IMG/VR virus record: IMGVR_UViG_3300021962_000023
Span: 62,001-126,000 of that record
Source of the DNA: a virus
DNA length: 64,000 nt
Strand: one strand, 5' to 3'
Shown here piece after piece: positions 15,918 through 25,597 of the stretch (positions are counted from its first letter, which is position 1; each line of letters starts with the position of its first letter). Under the pieces are notes generated by a model. The model was not told the DNA's origin, ran no database searches, and saw nothing but the letters and a program-made list of their open reading frames with translations. The position numbers and the translations under genes are program-made.

Positions 15918-17186
15918 TTAATCTATTCCAACTAAATTATCGTAATTAGTTCCCTCTTCCACTTTGACAGGGAATCCACCCACCTCCATAATCGACTTTA
16001 CTTCACTCAAAACCCAATCCCTTTCAACAGGATGTGTATCTATAAGAAACGCATCGTAGGTGTACAAAATCATTTTACTCATCTTACCATTCAGTAAATC
16101 TAACACCTTCTCAATCTTCATATAGTTCACTTCAGTTTCCAACGCCTGTAACAAATAGTTGAATACCTTTTGTTCAGTCGCTCCTTCGATTTTTGAGAAA
16201 TGAATTTCCCTCTTATAAAGAGGAGTCGTTAAACGACCGGAAATTACGAACTTTTGGTACAATCCCCTTATATACTTTTCTACTTCCGCAAAGAAAGGTA
16301 TTCTTCTTGCGTTATCATCTAACCCCCCATACAAATATGTGAAGGTTATCTTCTTCGCAGTTTCATAATCACATCCATATAAGTCGGCAAGGTGTTGGTG
16401 AGCGGTAACCCCTTTAGGAAATTCGTATCCAACCAATTTGGCAATCAATCGTATGTGATAAGACTCGTAATCGAATTGTAAGAGAGTACCATTTGGATTT
16501 CTACTAACGAAGCACCCCCTACTCCCATCCGATTTGTTTAAGGCAGAGTAGTTAATGTTTAAGTGTCTATTGGAAGGTCTACCCGTTGTTGTGTATGGAT
16601 TGTATTGTGTGTACACCAATCCTCTTTTGATGTAATCTTTGGAAAGGCTAAAACTATCAATAAATTTTTCTTCTTCGACTTTCACCCCAGCCCCCTCCAG
16701 CCTCCCAAGTGTTCGGATAGCTGATGAATATGTGATTGATGATTGGGTAATCGTATTTGTTACAGGCATTGCTTTTAACACCTCATACCACTTCATTAGA
16801 GGAATACAATCATTCAACTCTTTATAATCGATTCTATACCCCTTATACACCGATTCAGCGAACTCATTGAATATGAATGGTTTACCATATTGTTCAAAGT
16901 ATATCCATTCGTAATCAAGTCCTTTTGTTGCTACATATCTATTTCCTAATACAATTGTATTTTCTGAAACTAATGTATCAATTGGAAATTTCTCAATCTT
17001 TTTTGCATCTATATGATTGATATTGATTATACCATCATTTCCATCGTTCAATCTATAATAGATAAACGATATACGATTCATAAATGGATGTGCTTTGTGG
17101 GAACTCCATACGGGTACTATCAAATCAATTGTTGGATTTGATTTGACAAAAAAATGTAGGGCAGATTTAGTTTCTATTAAATTCAT
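15918..17186 (-). CDS. Compact family A DNA polymerase
   Basis: 422 residues. The polymerase core is visible: TTGRPSNRHLNINY (200-213, motif 1), motif A LLQFDYES with Asp239, motif B AKKITFTYLYGG with Lys278, Phe282 and Tyr286 matching Klenow K758, F762 and Y766, and motif C YTYDAF with Asp378. Two positions differ: the Arg usually four before the motif B Lys is Tyr274, and the motif C H-D-E is Y377-D-A379. The N-terminal 150 residues have no 3'-5' exonuclease acid motifs and no 5' nuclease. T4 itself uses a family B enzyme, so this is either the replicative polymerase or a second repair-type one. Its ATG is 6 nt from its promoter box. Confidence 0.8.
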   Translation of the reverse strand: MNLIETKSALHFFVKSNPTIDLIVPVWSSHKAHPFMNRISFIYYRLNDGNDGIININHIDAKKIEKFPIDTLVSENTIVLGNRYVATKGLDYEWIYFEQYGKPFIFNEFAESVYKGYRIDYKELNDCIPLMKWYEVLKAMPVTNTITQSSITYSSAIRTLGRLEGAGVKVEEEKFIDSFSLSKDYIKRGLVYTQYNPYTTTGRPSNRHLNINYSALNKSDGSRGCFVSRNPNGTLLQFDYESYHIRLIAKLVGYEFPKGVTAHQHLADLYGCDYETAKKITFTYLYGGLDDNARRIPFFAEVEKYIRGLYQKFVISGRLTTPLYKREIHFSKIEGATEQKVFNYLLQALETEVNYMKIEKVLDLLNGKMSKMILYTYDAFLIDTHPVERDWVLSEVKSIMEVGGFPVKVEEGTNYDNLVGID

Positions 17187-17192
17187 ACCCTA

Positions 17193-17224
17193 CAAATATA
17201 CAAAAAATATTTTAATTATCCAAA
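17193..17224 (-). promoter_or_regulatory. Host-type promoter of the polymerase gene
   Basis: Coding strand TTTG (17221-17224), 20-nt spacer, TATATTTG (17193-17200), then six bases and the ATG. The transcript is expected to be leaderless. The -33 box overlaps the last codons of the upstream oxygenase gene. Confidence 0.75.
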
Positions 17225-18001
17225 TTACTCTCCCCAATGTTTTTTACGAAGTTCGTACATATCGATTGCTTCTCTCTTCATTTGGTTACCTGGATGGAAA
17301 TATGCTCCTTTTTTTAAATACCCACCTAAGAAGTTTCTTCTCATTCTATTAGGGTCTCTATTTGGTTCTGAACCGTGTACTACATGGGAGTGTAATAATG
17401 CTACCTGTCCTTTTTTCAAATAACCCTCTACCTTACGGAAATCATGTCCTTCTGGCATTACACAACTTTTACCTCTTTCACTTCTCCAGTTATCAGTATT
17501 TGTTGCTTTTCTTTCTTCGTTATCTTCAATTGGTAAAACTGGTAATCTATGTGAACCTTCATAGTTCCATACTGCTCCGTTTTCAGGGTCGTGATTATCT
17601 AATGCTAATGCGGTATTGATAATCTCATTGTGTCCACATCCTGTGTAAAATGCGTTTTGATGTTGGTCTCTTCCTAATTCACCTTTTGGTTTGTAATATC
17701 CCCAAGTTTGTAAACCAACAACTTCTCCTTCCATTAAGAATTCAGCTGCTTCCATAATTTTTGGATGTGCAAATAATTTTTCAATTAAAGCAGATTCTCT
17801 ATGTGGATACATAATAGGTTCGAACTCTTGCCATTTGCCAGGTTCTCTTTCATTACGCTCTACACGTAATCTATCTAATTCTACATTGATTTCATCCACT
17901 TCAGTTTCAGTAAGTAATTCTAAAACAGTGAATCCACGATATCTCCAATCAAATGACATTTGTTGAAGTTCTTCCGTTGTAAGATGTTTGTATTGTGCCA
18001 T
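17225..18001 (-). CDS. PhyH-like Fe(II)/2-oxoglutarate oxygenase
   Basis: 258 residues of the phytanoyl-CoA dioxygenase family: YYKPKGELGRDQHQNAFYT (102-120), ENGAVWNYEGSHRLPVLP (140-157), and HSHVVHGSEPN with His209 followed by RMRRNF with the 2-oxoglutarate-binding Arg around 221. The usual metal motif HxD is H114-Q-N116 here: the codon is AAC, so Asn replaces the aspartate ligand. Family members hydroxylate small molecules; halogenases of the same fold also lack this aspartate. Substrate unknown. It is placed between the baseplate genes and the polymerase gene, with a late-type motif upstream. Confidence 0.8.
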   Translation of the reverse strand: MAQYKHLTTEELQQMSFDWRYRGFTVLELLTETEVDEINVELDRLRVERNEREPGKWQEFEPIMYPHRESALIEKLFAHPKIMEAAEFLMEGEVVGLQTWGYYKPKGELGRDQHQNAFYTGCGHNEIINTALALDNHDPENGAVWNYEGSHRLPVLPIEDNEERKATNTDNWRSERGKSCVMPEGHDFRKVEGYLKKGQVALLHSHVVHGSEPNRDPNRMRRNFLGGYLKKGAYFHPGNQMKREAIDMYELRKKHWGE

Positions 18002-18018
18002 AACTTATTTAGTTTATA

Positions 18019-18027
18019 TATAAATAT
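18019..18027 (-). promoter_or_regulatory. Late-type promoter motif before the oxygenase gene
   Basis: Coding-strand ATATTTATA embedded in a longer TA-rich run, 18 nt before the start codon, in the 71-nt gap after the baseplate genes. Confidence 0.45.
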
Positions 18028-18072
18028 ATATAAGATTTTTTATCAAAAAGAATAAAATCTAAATGATTTTTA

Positions 18073-18447
18073 TCATTTGTAAAATTGTAAAAGATTAGGT
18101 AAATATAATCCTATATTGTTTAGTTTACTACTTACCAATCTAATAGATGCGGTATTGGATGATTGTACACTTATATCCGATATATTTCCATTTGAATCAT
18201 ATACAGTACTCAAAGGACCTTTGATTCTCCACTTCATATCTTCTACTTTCCAAAATGGCGATTCATTTAATTCGGAATATACTTCTCTATCTACTTCGTA
18301 AATATGTCCATAGATATCATTTGCTTTTTGAGCAAAATATCTTCTAATGTAACCAGATTCATAATCGCTATCAGTTGGGGATGGTACGATTGTTTTTGGA
18401 ATCTCTATTTTAAATAAATCTAAATTATTAGCAATATCTTTATACAT
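18073..18447 (-). CDS. Conserved-looking tail/baseplate protein
   Basis: 124 residues. The string SGYIRRYFAQKANDIYGHIYEVD followed by MKWRIKGPLSTVY resembles a small conserved protein of T4-like phages that sits among the baseplate genes; I know no function. It follows the putative hub gene by 4 nt and is the last gene before the oxygenase, so it probably belongs to the baseplate operon. Confidence 0.6.
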   Translation of the reverse strand: MYKDIANNLDLFKIEIPKTIVPSPTDSDYESGYIRRYFAQKANDIYGHIYEVDREVYSELNESPFWKVEDMKWRIKGPLSTVYDSNGNISDISVQSSNTASIRLVSSKLNNIGLYLPNLLQFYK

Positions 18448-18451
18448 ATTT

Positions 18452-20761
18452 TTAATTTTTTGGAGTTATTCTAAATTGTGCTTCCAATGTAGTTATCCAA
18501 CCATCATTTGAAATACTATGTTTAACATTTGTAATCTGAAATACACCGATTTGATTATATATTTCAGGCACACCATTAATTCTAAAATATTCACCACAAC
18601 TGAATCCACCCATACCATCTATTCCAATTGTAACTTCAATTGGACTCAATGTACTTTTGGCATCGGATTGAGGAGCTTTTACATATTTTTTAATTAAATC
18701 AACATCGGTAAATATTAATGGTTTAATATCTCCTTTTCCTTTTTTAAATTTTATAGATTTTTGAGCAATTATATCGGTATAATTTTTTGGCTCATTTGGT
18801 TCGGGTTCTTTATCATCCTTTGGAACAACTTCCTTTTTAGCAGCTTCATTGTAATTCTTCTCCAATGCTTTTAAATCTATTACATTGATAGAAAAAAATC
18901 CATCAGCATTACTCATTAATGAATTATCAAACTCTTGATAAACTTCCGGTGGTAGAGGTATTTCCGGTAACTTCTTATCCGTATCTTTTAATTTTTTTAA
19001 AGCATTTGTTAAAAATCTCTGAGCGTTGAATACAGTTCTACCGGCAACTAAATTACTCATTTCAAAATTAAAACTAAAATTTCTTACATTTGATTCTAAT
19101 GAATTAATTTTAAATTTATAAATGCCAGTTTCTTCAATTGGTTTATCATGTGTAGATGTCCAATCAATTACCGATGCAGTTGTTCCTTCTTCGTAAGAAC
19201 TATTGGTAAGTCTAAATTTACCCAAAGATGCACCATTTATACTATTCAATATTGCTACTAAAAAATCTTTTCTACTATAAGATGCTTTCCAAGCTTGTAC
19301 TATTATTTTATAATTTACAAAAATATTTAAAGCATTTCCACAAGTACTACCATCATCCAATGTTGGATTTATTATACCATCGCTATCTAATGAATTTTTA
19401 ATTTTCTTACCCTCATTTAAAGAATACCCATTTATAGAACCATCTATTGTTTCTTTTGCTATTTGAATATTATCTTGCTCTTTATCCCCCTTTATAGGTG
19501 CTCTGAATTTAACCATTTCCTTATTTGGAAATATGACATCAGTATTAGTTGATATTATGTTTTTATGAGAACGAATTGGAATATATTCTTTCATAGAACC
19601 ATCAACATTATATTGTGGTATGTTGAATTTAAAAGTATCTTCGGCATATCCACCATTATCTCCCAAAGAATAATTCATTAATTTTTTTAAAATAAATCTA
19701 AGAGTAACATATGAATCAGTTGATGCAACTTCATCAGCTTTAGTTTCATTTACTTTACCCCAATTAAAAAATTCAGATTCTACTTCTTCTTTTGTTACTT
19801 TACTTTTAAATTGTTTAGCTTCTAAATTTAAATCAGCTGACATTTGAGATAACCATTGCTGCCAATGTGGTGTATTTACTTTTGCTTGAGTTGCTATATT
19901 TGATTTATCATTACCAATATTAATTGGAATTGCTAATGACATTTGATTTCCTTGAGAAACTTCCAAATTAACAGTATATGTACCATCGGCATCAATTCCA
20001 AATGAGTAATCAGTCACCTTGCCGGCAACCATATCATATGAACCCAATGATTTTTCAACATGCTTTTGAAATAATTTTAAAGATGTTGTGTTGAATCTAT
20101 AATAATTTGAAAATTTTTCTACAAAATCATTATAGTTTGTTTTATCAAATAATTGACCGGATACATATGCTGAATTTGAATATGCATCCTTTGGTTTTTT
20201 ATTACCTCTGTATATATCCAATGTATTATCACCATACTCTACTAATATGTTCATACCAGGTTTACAAAAAAACAATTCAAACATTTCAAATTGCTTTAAT
20301 GAAAAACATCTAACATTTACTTTTGCTGTTTTTAATGTATTGTTAGCACCATCGGTGTCAATTTCAATAGATTCTATAATTGGTGTAGAAATTCTTCTAT
20401 TAGTTTCACCGATAATTTTTATAGGTGTGCCTTTAAAATCTATACCAACTATTGTTTCATTTTGTTGATAAGTAAGTGCTTCGGAATTTATATCATTCTT
20501 AATTATACATCCCCAATAATCACTACTATTTGTTGAATTATCCGATATTATATCTTCAAATTTTCTAGCCTTAGCATTCGGGTCAGTACTCTTCATACCA
20601 CTAACACTAACAACCTTTGCACCAGATGTTAATGTAGCCCAAGGCATTTTTAAATAATTATTAATTGGATTAGTATTCTCACCTACTAAGTAAGATGCTT
20701 CCCTATCTTCCAATACATTCTTAACCCAATCTTTAAGTGGAGCCAAATATGGAAATCCCAT
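18452..20761 (-). CDS. Putative baseplate hub protein
   Basis: 769 residues. The N-terminal part (1-330) contains LEDREASYLVGENTNPINNYLKMPW and a strand-rich domain around 120-190; the C-terminal 80 residues include FRINGVPEIYNQIGVFQITNVKHSISNDGWITTLEAQFR, typical of hub proteins (gp27/gpD-like) whose last domain forms the ring that holds the spike. Gene order (tape measure, tube-like protein, LysM protein, this gene) also matches a hub. No lysozyme domain like that of T4 gp5 is seen. Specific orthology is unproven. Confidence 0.55.
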   Translation of the reverse strand: MGFPYLAPLKDWVKNVLEDREASYLVGENTNPINNYLKMPWATLTSGAKVVSVSGMKSTDPNAKARKFEDIISDNSTNSSDYWGCIIKNDINSEALTYQQNETIVGIDFKGTPIKIIGETNRRISTPIIESIEIDTDGANNTLKTAKVNVRCFSLKQFEMFELFFCKPGMNILVEYGDNTLDIYRGNKKPKDAYSNSAYVSGQLFDKTNYNDFVEKFSNYYRFNTTSLKLFQKHVEKSLGSYDMVAGKVTDYSFGIDADGTYTVNLEVSQGNQMSLAIPINIGNDKSNIATQAKVNTPHWQQWLSQMSADLNLEAKQFKSKVTKEEVESEFFNWGKVNETKADEVASTDSYVTLRFILKKLMNYSLGDNGGYAEDTFKFNIPQYNVDGSMKEYIPIRSHKNIISTNTDVIFPNKEMVKFRAPIKGDKEQDNIQIAKETIDGSINGYSLNEGKKIKNSLDSDGIINPTLDDGSTCGNALNIFVNYKIIVQAWKASYSRKDFLVAILNSINGASLGKFRLTNSSYEEGTTASVIDWTSTHDKPIEETGIYKFKINSLESNVRNFSFNFEMSNLVAGRTVFNAQRFLTNALKKLKDTDKKLPEIPLPPEVYQEFDNSLMSNADGFFSINVIDLKALEKNYNEAAKKEVVPKDDKEPEPNEPKNYTDIIAQKSIKFKKGKGDIKPLIFTDVDLIKKYVKAPQSDAKSTLSPIEVTIGIDGMGGFSCGEYFRINGVPEIYNQIGVFQITNVKHSISNDGWITTLEAQFRITPKN

Positions 20762-20764
20762 AAC

Positions 20765-21067
20765 TTATTTATTTATTTTTCTTAAATCATTTAATATTTT
20801 ATTCGTATCGGATGGTATTCTCATTTGTTTACCAGCTTCAACATAAAATGTAGCATCATTTATATTATTAGCGGTTGCTATAACCCACCACATTGATTGG
20901 TCACCATAATATTTATGTGCTAATAAATCTAATCTATCCCCAGCTTCAGAAATAATATATAAATCCTTATCATTTGGTTTAATAATAGGATATATTGTAG
21001 ATTCTAAATATTCTTTCTTAGTTTCGTTTGTTTTTAATACTTCACTGTATGTGTATCTACTCGCCAT
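20765..21067 (-). CDS. LysM-domain baseplate protein (gp53-like)
   Basis: 100 residues. After a short N-terminus it contains a LysM-like module: DRLDLLAHKYYGDQSMWWVIATANNI then EAGKQMRIPS. Small LysM proteins between tape measure and hub genes are baseplate components in many myophages, and T4 gp53 contains a LysM. It lies 3 nt before the hub gene and 9 nt after the 527-residue gene. The LysM call is firm; equivalence to gp53 is inferred. Confidence 0.7.
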   Translation of the reverse strand: MASRYTYSEVLKTNETKKEYLESTIYPIIKPNDKDLYIISEAGDRLDLLAHKYYGDQSMWWVIATANNINDATFYVEAGKQMRIPSDTNKILNDLRKINK

Positions 21068-21076
21068 AATTTAAGT

Positions 21077-22660
21077 TTATTTAGGTTCTTCAGCCGATGA
21101 GTTTTCATCCGGAATTTGGGGTTCTTCTTCAAAGGCAAATTTAGTCTGAGCTTCAATAATACTTTGTTGTATTTGTTTAGCTAATTTATTTCTATCACGC
21201 TCTACTTCTGCTTTTGCTGATATCGTATAATTATCATACCCATCAAAATTATATCTAATAACTTTAGTACCGGTATTAACCGCACTATCATCAACCATAT
21301 GTCTTTCAATAATTTTCATACCAAAACTAACATTTATAACTGTTGGGTATAGTCTATTATTAAATTCAGCGGCGCTTGATTGATTAGGGTCAGTACTTGC
21401 CCAAGATGTATTATCATCAATTGAAAATGATAAAGAATCAATTGCACCTAATACATTCTTATATAATTGACCAATTGTTAATTCTATTAAATTTGGAGAA
21501 TATGCTAATGCCGTTGATTCATTTTTATATTTTATATCAGAAATTTCATTATAAGGGAATGCCAATTCTTTTAAAGAATTTAAATTGGAAATCATTCTGT
21601 ACTTTGTTATTTCATCTAAATAATATAATTTAAATTCAAATTTTAAACTTCTATCAACTCCACCATAACGTCTTATTTTATATGGAGAGCCTACATATTT
21701 AAATTCAGACCATTCAGGTGCTATATCTTCATTTAACCCACTAATTGATGCTGGAAATACTAATGAATATTGCTTACCATATGGTTTTATTTTGATATAA
21801 GTTTGTCCTAATTTTGTATTAGCTTTTATTGCTTTTTCAAAATCGGAATCATTATCAAAATCACCATTACTTAACAATATAGTATTGAATTTATCTAAGC
21901 TAATGTATTCATCGGATTTTCTCTCAATTATTTTAGTAGGTGTTTGCCCTGTATAATTTGTAAAATAATCCGAATTTTTTTGTTTGTTACTATAAAGTTT
22001 ACCTGCTAAATTTTTATCGTTAGAAGGTGGTTGTGATTTTTGTCCTTTTTTTCTTTTTTTAGTTACTAATCCCGTAACAGCTTTACCAACGGCTTTTTTA
22101 GCTGCTCCAATACCTGCGCCAATGGCTTTACCAGCCATTTGATTCATATCACCTTTCAACACACCCGAAAGTGCATTTGGTCCCATTGGAACTTTACTTA
22201 TAAAATAATCCTTATTAGCTTCAACTGCATATCTTTCAGCAGAATGGTCGCCAACCGATGTGGGCAATGTACCTTTTGTAACGGGAGAACCTGATTTACT
22301 TTCGAATATAGTATCAGAAGGTCTATTAGCCGACCCACCTAATAAAGAACCTAAGTTTAATAATGGTGGTTTTGCTCCTGGTTTATTAGGGTCATCATTA
22401 TATTTGGCAGATGTGGTTGCTAAACTTCTCGGAGGGTCTACTGTACCTTTAAGAGATATTCTAGGTGTTTCAGTACCATACAACAATGGAGGAGTTACTA
22501 ATTTTTTATAGAAAGTAATTCTTGGTCCGTTTGGATTCAATTCCGCTTGAATAAAATCCATCGCACCACCGATTATTCCTTTATCCTTATGTCCTCCGTT
22601 CCAAGTGGTGACATCTTTATCACCATTTGCTTTTTTAAATAAATCTAAGATTGTTGGCAT
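21077..22660 (-). CDS. Baseplate/tail-tube-like structural protein (gp48/gp54-like)
   Basis: 527 residues. The N-terminal 260 residues are low complexity with a Gly/Lys-rich stretch (about 170-215). The C-terminal half holds a strand-rich domain: YSLVFPASISGLNEDIAPEW, then SPYKIRRYGGVDRSLKFEFKLYYLDE, then YPTVINVSFGMKIIER. That succession resembles gp48/gp54 and related tube-initiator proteins. It follows the tape measure gene, as gp48 follows gp29 in T4. It could equally be another baseplate wedge component. Confidence 0.5.
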   Translation of the reverse strand: MPTILDLFKKANGDKDVTTWNGGHKDKGIIGGAMDFIQAELNPNGPRITFYKKLVTPPLLYGTETPRISLKGTVDPPRSLATTSAKYNDDPNKPGAKPPLLNLGSLLGGSANRPSDTIFESKSGSPVTKGTLPTSVGDHSAERYAVEANKDYFISKVPMGPNALSGVLKGDMNQMAGKAIGAGIGAAKKAVGKAVTGLVTKKRKKGQKSQPPSNDKNLAGKLYSNKQKNSDYFTNYTGQTPTKIIERKSDEYISLDKFNTILLSNGDFDNDSDFEKAIKANTKLGQTYIKIKPYGKQYSLVFPASISGLNEDIAPEWSEFKYVGSPYKIRRYGGVDRSLKFEFKLYYLDEITKYRMISNLNSLKELAFPYNEISDIKYKNESTALAYSPNLIELTIGQLYKNVLGAIDSLSFSIDDNTSWASTDPNQSSAAEFNNRLYPTVINVSFGMKIIERHMVDDSAVNTGTKVIRYNFDGYDNYTISAKAEVERDRNKLAKQIQQSIIEAQTKFAFEEEPQIPDENSSAEEPK

Positions 22661-22680
22661 TGATAGTATATTCTATTTAC

Positions 22681-22689
22681 TATAAATAT
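22681..22689 (-). promoter_or_regulatory. Late-type promoter motif before the 527-aa baseplate gene
   Basis: Coding-strand ATATTTATA, 21 nt before the start codon in the 49-nt gap after the tape measure gene. Confidence 0.5.
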
Positions 22690-22709
22690 CCTTTAAGAAA
22701 ATTTATGGA

Positions 22710-25586
22710 TTATTTCTTAGGTGTAGCACCTTCGGTATTCCCTTTGTATTTATTATAAGATGCTGATATATGTTTACCATCCAATGATAATACAACTGCC
22801 TTCTCTTGTCCAGTATAAGTTGCTATGGTTAATGCTTCAATTGTTTTTGTCAATTTTACCATTGCCGTTGTATTGGCATTTAAAGTTTGTAATTCTTTAG
22901 TAGTATTTGCAGTATTCTCCATTGTTTTATGGGTTCTATCAACTACTCTTTCTAAATTACCACTCATATAGGTAAGTTTGGCTTGCAACCACTTATCCAT
23001 TTCAGTTATAATTGATGCATTTCCAGGAGTAGATGCTTTTACTGCCGTTGGAGTTACCGGCGGTATTTGAGTTGCAACACTTGCAGCAGGTGTTGCTTTT
23101 TTAGCCTGCGCTTCTGCTTTTATTTGGTCGGAATCTTTTCCAAGTAATCCAAATGTTAAACCACTTAATACACTACTACCGGCATTCATAAATTTCTGAC
23201 CAGTACTTGCGTTTTCATCTGCTGTAAATCCTTGGAATCCATCATAAAGTCCTTTGGCAATCATCAATGGTGCCGCTACTTTACCCAATAATCCACCTGC
23301 TTTGCCTAATATACCACCACCTGCTTTGCCCAAAAATCCACCGGCTTTACTTAAAAGTCCACCACCTCCGCCACCCATTGCTCCGGCTGCTTTTGGTAAA
23401 AGTTTATTTGTAAGTAATCCACCAGCCAATCCACCACCAAGTGTTAATGCGTTTTCTCCAACACTTCTTTCTACACCCAATTGTTTTTCTTGCGCTTTTA
23501 GAGCTTGCATTTGAGGACTATTAAGTAATGCTTCCTCAATAAGAGTATTCAATTGAGCTTGTTTTGCTTGTTGGTCTGCTAATGAATTTTGATATGCAGT
23601 ATAACCAGGTGAATTTAAATAAGCTTCAGTAATTTTTTGAGATAACTTTGCATCTATAATAGCTTGGTCAGCTGAAATAATAGCTTGCTGAGATGCCAAT
23701 GTTTGTTGTGCAGATTGAGTTCTACTTAAAAACGATTGGTTACCAGCTTTTACATTTCCTGCCGTAGCACTAACTGATGTTCCTGTATTTTGGTTTATTT
23801 TAGATAGGGTTGTCAAATCCATACCTGTGGCTTGTTGCAACATTTGTTGTTGGAACATATCCATATTAGCAGGGTCTAATCCTTGAGCCTTTAATGCGTT
23901 TACCGCACCAGCCGTATCTCCACTTGCAAATTTAGCTCTTACTTCGGAAAGGTCTACATTCTTACCTAACATAGCTGATAACTGCATTTCGGATTTGATA
24001 CTATCTTTATAGTTCAAAACCATACCTTGTCCAGCTTTTGCTATATCATTGAAACTAACACCCATTGATTTAGCAAATATAACTTGTTTAGATAATGCAG
24101 ATGCACTTTTGATTTGGTAACCTAACATATCTTTAGATGCGGTTGCCATTTCTTCCATAACACCACCTAAATTAACATTAGCTTGTGCAGCCATTGCTCT
24201 CAAACCTTCTTGCATATTGAGTGCACTTGTGGCAGTTAAGCCATCCATTCTCATATATGCTTCATTGATTGATGCTATATTTTCGGCAGATTGACCCGTT
24301 CTACTTTGTAAAACTGCCATATCAGAACCTACTTTACCAGTTGGCATTTTACCAGTCGCATCTGCTGCGGCTGTCATTGAACTAGCGATTTGGTCTGCCC
24401 CAATACCTGCCAATTGTAATTGTCCGGCTGCATATGCTACACTTCCAATTGAATTACCAAATAAACCTGTTTTAGATGCAGCCTGAAATTCAGCGGCATT
24501 AGATTTCATAGTAGCACTGAACTGATTTGCTGCTCTTTGAGCTGCAAAATTTCGTTCAATTCCCAATCTATTTAATTCATTCTCATTATCAATTTGAGAT
24601 TGAGAAAGTTCTAATCCAATTTTTTGTGATATGAAACCTCTTTCGTTATTTATTTTTACAAGCTCTTTGGCTCCATCGATTATATTTTGTTGTTTATCAA
24701 AATATGTTTCGGCGGCAACTTGCATCGGTGCTCCAAAATAATTCATTGCTAACGCACCGGCTGCGGCTCCCAATGCTACCAATCCCGCTCTAAGTCCGGG
24801 CATATCTTTGTTAGCCATATTTTTGAATACATCGGACATCTGACCTGCCAATGGTATTCCGGAACTACCAAATGTATCCAATGATTGATTCAATGATTCT
24901 AATCTATCTGCACTTCTTTGAGCAGATGCATTAAATTCATCCATCTCTTGCTTTGCAGCAGTTATCATTTTTAATAATTCTCTACCCGATTCAGTTGAGT
25001 CATCTATTTTTGATACCAATGTATCAAAATTTTCATATGAATCTTTTACCATATCATTGAATTGTGATTGGGTCATTTTACCTCTCATCAATTCTTTACT
25101 AGCATTTGCAATAGAAACATTCATTCCCTTATATGCTCTACTAGCTTCTATAACATTATCTACCTGTTGTTCGGATAAATCGTTGGAGTTTTGCAAAACA
25201 TTTGAAATGCTTTGCATTGTATTTTTTGCTGAATCTAATTTGGTAGAAAAAACATCATATAATTTGTTAGTTTTACCAATTTGGCTTCCAATACTTGTTA
25301 AGGTATCATCTATATCATCGAAGTTTTCTAATGTTCTTTTAATGTTTTTATTAGAATCCTCAATTTCATCATTTAATTTTTCATACGATTTAAAAGCACT
25401 ATTTATCTTATCTTGTAAATTTTTCATACTTCCGTATGTTTTTTCAAGATATTTTAAAGTATCCTCATCAATTTTTAAACCTTTGGATTTGGCTTCATTG
25501 ATTTGCTTCCACTTATCAGCCATTTGATTAAGCTCATTGAACTGATTTGCGTTATTCTGCCCCTCGCTTCGTATGTTTTTAGCCAT
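22710..25586 (-). CDS. Tail tape measure protein
   Basis: 958 residues, the usual make-up of a tape measure: a long coiled-coil N-terminus (1-230) rich in Asn, Lys and Ser, a hydrophobic segment LVALGAAAGALAMNYFGAP (about 267-285), an Ala/Gln-rich helical middle, and a Gly-rich hydrophobic region with repeated GGGLLSKAGG-like units (about 755-820) that could insert in membranes. It fixes tail length and is released on infection. It follows the sheath, tube and chaperone-like genes in standard order. Confidence 0.85.
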   Translation of the reverse strand: MAKNIRSEGQNNANQFNELNQMADKWKQINEAKSKGLKIDEDTLKYLEKTYGSMKNLQDKINSAFKSYEKLNDEIEDSNKNIKRTLENFDDIDDTLTSIGSQIGKTNKLYDVFSTKLDSAKNTMQSISNVLQNSNDLSEQQVDNVIEASRAYKGMNVSIANASKELMRGKMTQSQFNDMVKDSYENFDTLVSKIDDSTESGRELLKMITAAKQEMDEFNASAQRSADRLESLNQSLDTFGSSGIPLAGQMSDVFKNMANKDMPGLRAGLVALGAAAGALAMNYFGAPMQVAAETYFDKQQNIIDGAKELVKINNERGFISQKIGLELSQSQIDNENELNRLGIERNFAAQRAANQFSATMKSNAAEFQAASKTGLFGNSIGSVAYAAGQLQLAGIGADQIASSMTAAADATGKMPTGKVGSDMAVLQSRTGQSAENIASINEAYMRMDGLTATSALNMQEGLRAMAAQANVNLGGVMEEMATASKDMLGYQIKSASALSKQVIFAKSMGVSFNDIAKAGQGMVLNYKDSIKSEMQLSAMLGKNVDLSEVRAKFASGDTAGAVNALKAQGLDPANMDMFQQQMLQQATGMDLTTLSKINQNTGTSVSATAGNVKAGNQSFLSRTQSAQQTLASQQAIISADQAIIDAKLSQKITEAYLNSPGYTAYQNSLADQQAKQAQLNTLIEEALLNSPQMQALKAQEKQLGVERSVGENALTLGGGLAGGLLTNKLLPKAAGAMGGGGGGLLSKAGGFLGKAGGGILGKAGGLLGKVAAPLMIAKGLYDGFQGFTADENASTGQKFMNAGSSVLSGLTFGLLGKDSDQIKAEAQAKKATPAASVATQIPPVTPTAVKASTPGNASIITEMDKWLQAKLTYMSGNLERVVDRTHKTMENTANTTKELQTLNANTTAMVKLTKTIEALTIATYTGQEKAVVLSLDGKHISASYNKYKGNTEGATPKK

Positions 25587-25597
25587 TTATTAAGTGG

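Noticed and set aside
25057-25527. 156-residue open frame on the plus strand
   Set aside because: It lies wholly inside the tape measure gene; hydrophobic, Ser/Leu/Phe-rich reading is typical of the reverse complement of a Lys/Asn/Glu-rich coiled coil.
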